Positions 1-5,759 of a stretch of 12,799 bases of DNA are shown in pieces (position 1 is the stretch's first letter; the number at the start of each line of letters is the position of its first letter). Both the position numbers and the translations under genes were made by a program. Origin of the DNA: an uncultured bacterium. GTDB taxonomy: Bacteria > Bacteroidota > Bacteroidia > Bacteroidales > Bacteroidaceae. The notes below the pieces were generated by a model. That model was not told the DNA's origin and searched no databases. It saw only the letters and a program-made list of their open reading frames with translations. The stretch lies in assembly GCA_905214625.1 (NCBI GenBank), contig CAJMMQ010000031.1:1-12799 (forward strand), in the 5' to 3' direction.

Positions 1-69
1 GTGTTCAAGATAGGCGCCAGCTTCTCGTCGGAGACAGGCACGATAGGCGACTGGAAGGTTGTGGAATAA
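1..69 (+). CDS. 3' end of an unidentified protein (partial)
   Basis: The frame starting at base 1 is open and ends at a TAA, giving 22 residues that finish with GDWKVVE. The start lies outside the window. The fragment is too short to assign a family, and I do not recognise it. It is included because the frame is open from the window edge and because the strong stem-loop about 150 bases downstream would serve as a terminator for a gene ending here. Confidence 0.5.
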   Translation: MFKIGASFSSETGTIGDWKVVE

Positions 70-222
70 TGTAAAATAGAGATTCTCTAAAGCGGTAAAT
101 CCAATCGTGCAATTATGCCATATCTGGTATAAAAACATGTTGTTGTTTCATTTTTAATCGTTGCCGCATTATTCTCTACAATATAAGTTTTGTTTTTGAT
201 TACAGACGCATTAAGTTGTTGA
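70..222. other. AT-rich spacer with a possible promoter
   Basis: No gene is seen. A TTG at 161-163 lies 20 bases before TAAGTTTTG at 184-192, which resembles the Bacteroidetes -33/-7 pair but has one extra T in the -7 element. If it is active, transcription would begin just upstream of the 223-282 stem-loop and make an RNA of roughly 80 to 90 nucleotides. The promoter is weak evidence by itself. Confidence 0.25.
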
Positions 223-282
223 GCTAAAGACACTTGCAAGAAATTAGACCTTGATTTTCTGCAAGTGTCTTTAGCGTTTTTT
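223..282 (+). terminator. Strong intrinsic terminator, 16-bp perfect stem
   Basis: Bases 223-238 pair perfectly with 260-275 (16 bp). Part of the intervening sequence can pair further (241-244 with 254-257). A run of six T follows at 277-282. This is a classic rho-independent terminator on the plus strand, probably ending transcription from the gene whose tail is at 1-69. It could also be the 3' end of a small RNA. Confidence 0.8.
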
Positions 283-384
283 ATGCTTTGTGAGCTATTG
301 ATATAGGTAGGCTAAATCAGAATACAGACAAAAAACATGTTAAAAAACTGTATCTGTATTCATTATGATTAGCCAATATTTTTG

Positions 385-392
385 TAACTTTG
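385..392 (+). promoter_or_regulatory. Bacteroidetes -7 element for the PurF-like gene
   Basis: TAACTTTG matches the consensus TAnnTTTG exactly and lies 48 bases before the ATG at 441. No clear TTTG -33 element is found at the usual 19-21 base spacing. The predicted leader is about 40 bases and contains a small hairpin, 398-402 pairing with 408-412. Confidence 0.6.
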
Positions 393-440
393 CACCGCCG
401 AAAACCATTCGGATTTAGAACACTAACAAAAACATATTTT

Positions 441-1850
441 ATGGGAGGATTCTTCGGAACAATCTCGAAGGCGAGTTGCGTTACAGACCTGTTTTACGGC
501 ACTGACTATAATTCGCATTTGGGCACCAGACGTGGCGGACTTGCCACGTACAACGCGGAAGAAAAGCAGTTTATGCGCTCAATACACAACCTTGAGAGTA
601 CTTATTTCCGCACTAAGTTTGAGAACGAGTTGGGTAAGTTTTCAGGTAACTCGGGCATAGGCATCATCAGCGACACCGACGCGCAGCCTATAATAATCAA
701 TTCACATTTAGGACGTTTTGCCATCGTAACCGTAGGCAAGGTAAACAACATCGGCGAGCTTGAGAAGGATTTGCTGGAGCGTAACATGCATCTGGCGGAG
801 CTGAGTTCGGGCAAGACCAACCAGACAGAGCTTATAGCGCTGCTGATAATCATGGGCAAAAGCTTTGTTGAAGGCATAGAGAACGTGTATGCCAGGATAA
901 AAGGTTCGTGCTCGCTGCTGCTTCTTACGGAGGACGGAATTATAGCCGCGCGCGACAAGTGGGGGCGCACTCCTATTGTCATTGGCCGCAAGGAGGGCGC
1001 GTATGCCGCCACGAGCGAGTCGAGCAGCTTTCCTAATCTCGACTACGAAGTCGACCGCTATCTGGGTCCGGGCGAGATAGTGCGCCTCAGGGCCGACGGC
1101 GTTGAGCAGATGCGCAAGGCCGAAAAGCAGATGCAGATATGCTCGTTTTTGTGGGTGTATTACGGATTTCCGACCTCGTGTTACGAGGGGCGCAATGTTG
1201 AGGAGGTGCGCTTCGAGATGGGAAAGAAGATGGGACAGCAGGACAAGTCGGAGGTTGACTGCACCTGCGGAATACCCGACTCGGGCGTGGGCATGGCCCT
1301 CGGATATGCCGAAGGCAAGGGTGTGCCCTATCACCGCGCCATATCTAAATATACGCCCACGTGGCCGCGAAGCTTCACTCCGAGCCGTCAGGAGCTGCGC
1401 AACCTTGTGGCAAAGATGAAGCTCATACCAAACCGCGCCATGCTTCAGGATAAGCGACTGCTGTTCTGCGACGACTCCATAGTGCGCGGCACGCAGCTGC
1501 GCGACAACGTTAAGGTGCTCTTCGACTACGGCGTGCGCGAGGCTCACGTGCGCATAGCCTGTCCGCCGCTCATCTACGGCTGTCCGTTCATCGGCTTTAC
1601 GGCGTCGAAGAGCGACCTCGAGCTGATAACACGCCGCATAATAAAGGAGCTTGAGGGCGACGAGAACAAGAATCTGGATAAGTATGCCACCACAGGCTCG
1701 CCCGAATACGAGCGCATGGTTGAGATTATACGCGAGCGTCTTGGCCTCACTTCGTTGAAGTTTAACACGCTCGAAAATCTCGTTGAGGCCATCGGATTGC
1801 CCAAGTGCAAGCTCTGCACCCACTGCTTCGACGGCACGGGATGTTTTTAA
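441..1850 (+). CDS. PurF-family amidophosphoribosyltransferase-like protein with degenerate glutaminase site
   Basis: The protein has 469 residues. Its architecture is that of glutamine PRPP amidotransferase: an N-terminal class II glutaminase fold (about 1-225) and a C-terminal phosphoribosyltransferase domain. The PRPP loop is intact at 341-352 (LFCDDSIVRGTQ). Cysteines 234, 381, 459 and 462 fall where Bacillus-type PurF holds its 4Fe-4S cluster. The glutaminase half is abnormal. The nucleophile Cys that follows the initiator Met is Gly (MGGFFG); the Arg motif GHxRYxT reads GIISDT at 74-79; the oxyanion-hole NG reads VG at 98-99; the usual SDTE reads NQTE. It may use free ammonia or do a different job. 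Similar MGGFFG proteins occur in other Bacteroidales and clostridia as I remember them, usually annotated purF, so I give no symbol. I chose the ATG at 441 because the in-frame TTG at 390 lies inside the -7 promoter element. A terminator follows. Confidence 0.9.
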   Translation: MGGFFGTISKASCVTDLFYGTDYNSHLGTRRGGLATYNAEEKQFMRSIHNLESTYFRTKFENELGKFSGNSGIGIISDTDAQPIIINSHLGRFAIVTVGKVNNIGELEKDLLERNMHLAELSSGKTNQTELIALLIIMGKSFVEGIENVYARIKGSCSLLLLTEDGIIAARDKWGRTPIVIGRKEGAYAATSESSSFPNLDYEVDRYLGPGEIVRLRADGVEQMRKAEKQMQICSFLWVYYGFPTSCYEGRNVEEVRFEMGKKMGQQDKSEVDCTCGIPDSGVGMALGYAEGKGVPYHRAISKYTPTWPRSFTPSRQELRNLVAKMKLIPNRAMLQDKRLLFCDDSIVRGTQLRDNVKVLFDYGVREAHVRIACPPLIYGCPFIGFTASKSDLELITRRIIKELEGDENKNLDKYATTGSPEYERMVEIIRERLGLTSLKFNTLENLVEAIGLPKCKLCTHCFDGTGCF

Positions 1851-1871
1851 TGGCTCATAAAACATAGATAT

Positions 1872-1917
1872 AGAAGGTGAAGACATGCTTATGATTTTAA
1901 GCATCTTCACCTTCTTT
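1872..1917 (+). terminator. Terminator of the PurF-like gene
   Basis: A 12-bp perfect stem (1872-1883 with 1904-1915) continues, after a 2-base bulge, as a 6-bp stem (1886-1891 with 1898-1903) around a 6-base loop. It begins 21 bases after the stop codon. The T tract is short and interrupted (TTT then TTTT), so termination may be incomplete. Confidence 0.7.
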
Positions 1918-2033
1918 CGATTTTCTTTGTTATACATAATAAGCCTTCCGGCCTGCCTTTAGCCAATGGCTTGTGTATTAATGTGTTGTGGTGTAATCGC
2001 GGAGAGCTTTTGCATTACGTTTGATGCCTTTTG

Positions 2034-2121
2034 GCGAAAGACGGCAAATCAGGCTGCAAAAGGTATGCTTTTAGGCTGCAAAAGGCCGCAAACCGCAACG
2101 CAAAAGGTATGCTTTCAGAAA
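2034..2121 (+). repeat. 22-bp-period tandem repeat array A (4 units)
   Basis: Units begin at 2034, 2056, 2078 and 2100, exactly 22 bp apart, each opening with GCGAAAG or GCAAAAGG. The 16-mer GCAAAAGGTATGCTTT occurs at both 2056 and 2100, two periods apart, and the 13-mer AGGCTGCAAAAGG occurs at 2051 and 2073. Each unit has a weak internal dyad, AAAAG facing CTTTT. The same unit type reappears at 8364-8451. Confidence 0.75.
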
Positions 2122-2201
2122 TATGCTCACGGCAAACAGAGTATTATGGAATATAAGCATATTGCTACGCCGGTTCTGAAGCCGTATCCGTTCAGCATTT
2201 A

Positions 2202-2224
2202 GCGGCGTGGCGGGCCGCCTTTTT
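2202..2224 (+). terminator. Weak terminator-like hairpin
   Basis: GCGGC at 2202-2206 can pair with GCCGC at 2214-2218 around a 7-base loop, followed by C and five T (2220-2224). The stem is only 5 bp. It may be a terminator or part of the repeat-rich region. Confidence 0.3.
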
Positions 2225-2280
2225 CACAGTCAGGCATCAGGCACTGAAAAACGCGCCTGAGCGTGCCTTCGTGCCTGGTG

Positions 2281-2362
2281 TGTGGAGGTGTGCAACGGCA
2301 TTTCCACACTTTTTTGTGGAAAAATTCCACACCCCTTCCACACTTTTCCACACATTCCACAA
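2281..2362. promoter_or_regulatory. Cluster of TTCCACA boxes (DnaA-box-like)
   Basis: The core CCACA starts at 2304, 2327, 2338, 2348 and 2357 on the plus strand, and its reverse complement TGTGG lies at 2281-2285 and 2315-2319. Five of the plus copies are preceded by TT. TTTTCCACA at 2344-2352 differs from the E. coli DnaA box TTATCCACA by one base. The last four plus copies are 9-11 bases apart, so they fall roughly on one face of the helix. The first box and the inverted copy form an 8-bp hairpin, 2301-2308 with 2315-2322. The binding protein is unknown. Confidence 0.45.
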
Positions 2363-2494
2363 TATCCCAAAATGTTATAACTATCTGATAATAAGTCATA
2401 TAGCTGTTTGTTGCGCACTTTGGCACGCCTGTTGCAATATGAATAAGCGAGAACGTTGAAAATAAAATTATTAACAATAAAAAAAGAAAGCATT

Positions 2495-2653
2495 ATGAAA
2501 AAGTTAGTATTCGCTGCAGTAGCAGCCCTCGCATTGGTTTCAGTAAGCAACGTATTTGCAGGTCAGAACAACGACAATAAGGTTCAGAACACAGTAGTAT
2601 CAGACACAACAGTTACAACTCCTGCTCCTGCAGACACAACTGTTGCCGAATAA
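2495..2653 (+). CDS. Small secreted Thr/Pro/Ala-rich peptide
   Basis: The product is 52 residues. It has a signal peptide (Lys-Lys at 2-3, hydrophobic core to about residue 19, likely cleavage after NVFA at 22) and a mature part of about 30 residues, hydrophilic and low in complexity: GQNNDN followed by a Thr/Val/Pro/Ala-rich tail. It has no cysteines and no known domain. I chose the ATG at 2495 because it starts the signal peptide directly and is preceded by a purine run including AAAGAAAG; the longer frame would need a TTG at 2456 and would spoil the signal peptide. It stands alone, with its own strong terminator at 2719. Codon use differs from neighbouring genes: more A and T, as expected for a short, perhaps highly expressed gene. 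No function can be assigned. Confidence 0.75.
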   Translation: MKKLVFAAVAALALVSVSNVFAGQNNDNKVQNTVVSDTTVTTPAPADTTVAE

Positions 2654-2695
2654 TAAAAGTTTTGCGTAAAAATAATAGGTTAATTCATTTTATCG

Positions 2696-2712
2696 GAGAT
2701 ACGTGTTATCTC
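2696..2712 (+). other. Small hairpin in the peptide gene 3' UTR
   Basis: GAGATA at 2696-2701 pairs with TATCTC at 2707-2712 around a 5-base loop. It lies between the peptide stop codon and the main terminator, and could stabilise the transcript 3' end. Confidence 0.4.
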
Positions 2713-2718
2713 GCCAAA

Positions 2719-2765
2719 GCAAGCCCCCGAAGCCGTGACAGCCGGTTGAGGGGGCTTGCCTTTTA
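2719..2765 (+). terminator. Strong terminator after the small peptide gene
   Basis: GCAAGCCCCC at 2719-2728 pairs perfectly with GGGGGCTTGC at 2750-2759 (10 bp, mostly GC). A CTTTTAT tail follows. Confidence 0.85.
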
Positions 2766-3067
2766 TCTATAACCGGCAATTATAATTCAGCCGTATTTTG
2801 GTTTGGGGGTTATTGTATTGCCGCCGTCTTTATGCGGCAATGGCAGGATATTTCAATATAAAGCTGGCGGCAAGAGACGACTAATAGAATATAAACTTGC
2901 AAAAAAGAACATGCGCAGCTGTTATTTTTACAGATATGATGCCTTATTGACACATTTTTAATTTATCTTTGCAAAATAGGGTATTTTTGTTTTGAAAAGC
3001 AATGATTGGCAGACACTAACTCCTGTAATCAATATTATTGCTAATCTTAAATCAATACTCGCAAAGG
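2766..3067. other. Spacer upstream of the hybrid kinase
   Basis: No gene is seen. The spacer contains an 8-bp hairpin (ATTGCCGC at 2817-2824 with GCGGCAAT at 2834-2841, 9-base loop) without a T tract, and the candidate -7 element at 2964-2971. The rest is AT-rich with no recognisable feature. Confidence 0.5.
2964..2971 (+). promoter_or_regulatory. Bacteroidetes -7 element for the hybrid kinase
   Basis: TATCTTTG matches TAnnTTTG exactly, giving a predicted leader of about 90 bases before the ATG at 3068. A TTG at 2947-2949 is the only -33 candidate nearby, and its 14-base spacing is shorter than usual. Confidence 0.55.
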
Positions 3068-5617
3068 ATGAAGACAGGCGTACAGTTTAAGATAGCCGTT
3101 GGATACGCGCTTGTGATAGCCGTCCTCGGACTTGCGGTGTGGCTGGTTTACGGCAACACAAGGGCCTTTATGCAGATAGACAAGGCCGAGCGCGAGTTTA
3201 TACAGCGGCGCGACATAGTGGACAGTCTGGTGTACAGCATGCTTGAGATGAATAACAGCGAGAGGGCATTGTTTCTCGGAAACACCGGCGAGTGGGACGG
3301 ATTCGACGCCTCGCTCAGGCGCACCCTGGCTCTGTCTGACACGCTGAAGACCTTGGTTGGCGACAGCGTGCAGGGCGCAAAGATTGACTCGCTGCAGACA
3401 CTGCTGCTGCTGAAGCGCAAAAACACGCTGGCCATAATGGACGAGATGGCAAAGAACAGCGCCGACGCCTTTTTCAGCGAGAAGGTGAACGACCTGCACC
3501 AGGGGCACGACTCCGTTATGATTCATCCGAAGGCCGTGGAGGTTAAGGAAGACAAAGAGGTGGTCTACGACATTGTGAAGAACAGAAAAGGATTCTTTGC
3601 GCGCCTTGCCGACGCCTTCCGCAAGCAGCGCACCGACACGGTTAAGGTGAGCCGCAGGAGCCGTAAGGCCGTAACCGACTCGGCACGCCACAGCATAAAC
3701 ATATCCGACACCGTGGCCGGAGTGCTTGAGAATATTAAGCGCGAGGGACAGAAGGAGCGCGAAAAGCGGCTGAGGGGACTGGCCTTGAAGGAGCAGACGC
3801 AGCAGGTGGTGGGCGTGCAGCTGGCCCGCCGCATAGAGCAGCTGCTCGAAGACATAAAGCAGGAGGAGCACCGCACGCTGCAGGCCGCGCTCGACAGCGA
3901 CCTGAGCGGGCGCCGCAGCGTTATGCTGAAGATTATTGCGCTGGCCATGGTGGCCGTCATGTCGGCCGTGGTGCTGCTGCTCTACGTAAGGCGCGACATG
4001 CGCAGGGCGCGCGTCTACAGCGAGAACCTTGAGCGTGCAAAGGCCGAAACAGAGCGCATCATGGCTCAGCGCGAGCGGCTGCTGCTTACAATAACGCACG
4101 ACATAAAGGCTCCGGCAGCCTCCATTTCGGGCTTCATAGAGCTGCTCGGCGAGCATGTTAGGGGCGGAAAGGCGGCCGCCTATCTTAGCAATATCAAGAA
4201 TTCGGCCACTCATCTGCTTAATCTTGTAGGCGCACTGCTCGACTATCATCGCCTGGAGAGCGGCAAGGTGGAGCCGCGCGCCGTAAGCTTCAGCGCGCGC
4301 CAGCTTGTTGAAAGCTGTGCCGACGGCATACGTCCGCAGGCCCAGGCCAAGGGACTTGCCGTAGAATGTGACACCGCAGGATGCACCGGCCGCCTGTGCC
4401 TGGGCGACGCCTTCCGCATAAAGCAGATACTCGACAACATAATAAGCAACGCCCTAAAATACACCGACGAGGGCAGCATATCAGTTTCGGCGCGCACGGC
4501 GGGCAGCCGTCTGCAGGTTGACATAGCCGACACGGGGCGCGGGATGACGCCCGAGGAGACGCGCCGCATATTCAACGCCTTTACGCGTCTGCCCGGAGCG
4601 CAGGGCACCGAGGGCGTGGGCCTCGGCTTGTCGATAGCCAAAGAGCTGGCCACTCTGCTCGGAGGGCGCATCACGCTCGAGTCGGCCAAGGGCAAGGGCA
4701 CCACCTTCCACGTGTCGCTGCCCATAGAGTTTAGCGGCAACGGCGCGCCCGCCGGCGAGCAGCAGGCAGCCGATGGCAAGGCCGTAAACATTAGCGTTAA
4801 GACAAGACACAGGCCCGTGGGCATTGCTGACGGCAATCTTAGCATACTGATTGTAGACGACGACCGCCTTCAGCTGCAGCTTCTCAGGGAGATGCTTGCC
4901 GGCATTTCAGGCGGCAGATGGACCATAACGGCGTGCAGCCATGCCGATGAGGCACTGAAGCTGCTGGCCTCAGGGCATCCGCATGTGTTCTTTATCGACA
5001 TTGAGATGCCTGAGATGAGCGGCACTGAAGTGGCCGCGCGCATAGCCGGACGATACGACACGCTGCTAATAGCCATGACGGCGCACGAGCCGAGCATAGA
5101 GCCTAAGCTGCTTGAGGCCGGATTCGACGCATGCCTCTTTAAGCCGTTTACAACCGAAAGGCTTAGTGCCACGCTGCAGGCGGCAACGGGTGTTAAGCCC
5201 TGTGGCGGCAATGCTGATGGCGGCAATGCGTATGTAGATACCGGAAATGACGGCAGCGGCACGGCCACAGGACACGACTTCAGGGCCGTTACCGAGTTTG
5301 CCGCCGGCGACAATGAGGCGTGCCGCGAGATTCTTTCGAGCTTTATGACCGAGATAGACGGCCACACGGCCACTCTCGACAAGGCCAAAACCGGGCTTGA
5401 CCGCGCTGCCATAAGCCGCGTGGCCCATAAGTCGCTGCCCATGCTTACCATGATTGGGGCGCGCTCGGCAGATATGCTGAAGGCTCTTTCGCCTGAAAAC
5501 ATAGACGGCGTGGCCGACGACGAGATGCTCAAAATGTGCGAAGCCATTGTCGGCGAGATGCGCGAGATAAGGCGTGAGCTCGACGACGAGATAAATGGTT
5601 TTGGCTTACAGCCGTAA
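3068..5617 (+). CDS. Hybrid sensor histidine kinase (HisKA-HATPase-REC-HPt)
   Basis: The protein has 849 residues. Membrane segments at about 9-28 and 289-307 enclose a periplasmic sensor of about 260 residues that is charged, looks helical and has no recognised ligand domain. Then come a HisKA domain with phospho-acceptor His344 (THDIKAP), and an HATPase with N box near 456-466 (Asn461), G1 box DTGRGM at 488-493 and G2 box GVGLGLS at 516-522. A receiver domain follows (acidic pocket 597-599, acceptor Asp644, Lys692). After a Gly/Asn-rich linker comes an HPt-like domain with His787 (AHKSLPM). All catalytic residues look present, so it can run an internal His-Asp-His relay. No DNA-binding output is attached, so it needs a separate regulator. 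I prefer the ATG at 3068 over an in-frame TTG at 3038 because it begins right at the first membrane segment. The signal sensed is unknown. Confidence 0.92.
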   Translation: MKTGVQFKIAVGYALVIAVLGLAVWLVYGNTRAFMQIDKAEREFIQRRDIVDSLVYSMLEMNNSERALFLGNTGEWDGFDASLRRTLALSDTLKTLVGDSVQGAKIDSLQTLLLLKRKNTLAIMDEMAKNSADAFFSEKVNDLHQGHDSVMIHPKAVEVKEDKEVVYDIVKNRKGFFARLADAFRKQRTDTVKVSRRSRKAVTDSARHSINISDTVAGVLENIKREGQKEREKRLRGLALKEQTQQVVGVQLARRIEQLLEDIKQEEHRTLQAALDSDLSGRRSVMLKIIALAMVAVMSAVVLLLYVRRDMRRARVYSENLERAKAETERIMAQRERLLLTITHDIKAPAASISGFIELLGEHVRGGKAAAYLSNIKNSATHLLNLVGALLDYHRLESGKVEPRAVSFSARQLVESCADGIRPQAQAKGLAVECDTAGCTGRLCLGDAFRIKQILDNIISNALKYTDEGSISVSARTAGSRLQVDIADTGRGMTPEETRRIFNAFTRLPGAQGTEGVGLGLSIAKELATLLGGRITLESAKGKGTTFHVSLPIEFSGNGAPAGEQQAADGKAVNISVKTRHRPVGIADGNLSILIVDDDRLQLQLLREMLAGISGGRWTITACSHADEALKLLASGHPHVFFIDIEMPEMSGTEVAARIAGRYDTLLIAMTAHEPSIEPKLLEAGFDACLFKPFTTERLSATLQAATGVKPCGGNADGGNAYVDTGNDGSGTATGHDFRAVTEFAAGDNEACREILSSFMTEIDGHTATLDKAKTGLDRAAISRVAHKSLPMLTMIGARSADMLKALSPENIDGVADDEMLKMCEAIVGEMREIRRELDDEINGFGLQP
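5218..5229 (+). repeat. Second copy of a 12-mer in the REC-HPt linker
   Basis: TGGCGGCAATGC occurs at 5203-5214 and again here, 15 bases later, encoding GGNAD then GGNAY. It is a short in-frame tandem duplication inside the flexible linker of the hybrid kinase, probably neutral. Confidence 0.6.
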
Positions 5618-5759
5618 CCGGTGCGTGCTCCTGCGGCGCGTGTGGCACGTGAGCCGCATTAGGCAACTGCCCGCAGGTAATGGCGCTGAGCCGCGGCGTA
5701 CCTTTTAAAGCGTTTATTTATATAAGCCTTATTATAATGAACATTAACCTATTAGCACC
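5618..5759. other. Spacer between the two kinase genes
   Basis: A GC-rich imperfect hairpin lies here: TGCGGC at 5632-5637 with GCCGCA at 5653-5658, plus inner CGTG/CACG pairing. It has no T tract, so it is not a convincing intrinsic terminator. The second half is AT-rich without a clear TAnnTTTG element. Read-through from the hybrid kinase into the next gene is possible. Confidence 0.45.

Larger units (their letters stand above)
1918..2494. other. Long gene-poor intergenic region with repeats
   Basis: This stretch of nearly 580 bases has no convincing gene. It holds a 22-bp-period repeat array (2034-2121), a small GC-rich hairpin followed by five T (2202-2224), a cluster of TTCCACA boxes (2281-2362) and the AT-rich leader of the small secreted peptide gene. 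No clear TAnnTTTG element was found before that gene. Confidence 0.6.

Noticed and set aside
390..440. Upstream TTG start for the PurF-like protein
   Set aside because: The TTG overlaps the -7 promoter element, and the family begins with MGGFFG at 441.
708..1937. 409-codon antisense frame across the PurF-like gene
   Set aside because: It is a shadow of a GC-rich gene with no recognisable domain, and it contradicts strong coding evidence on the plus strand.
1966..2202. 78-codon open frame in the spacer after the PurF-like gene
   Set aside because: It runs through the 22-bp repeat array, has an amino-acid composition unlike neighbouring proteins, no signal peptide or domain, and no promoter or ribosome site. 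Its openness is explained by the repeats.
3038..3067. TTG start for the hybrid kinase at 3038
   Set aside because: It adds ten residues before the first membrane segment with no ribosome site. The ATG at 3068 fits better.
3047..4249. 400-codon antisense frame across the hybrid kinase
   Set aside because: His/Leu/Gln/Val-rich composition is typical of the reverse complement of a GC-rich gene, and no domain is visible.
5632..5658. Hairpin after the hybrid kinase as an intrinsic terminator
   Set aside because: The stem is interrupted and there is no T tract, so it is recorded only as a dyad in the spacer.
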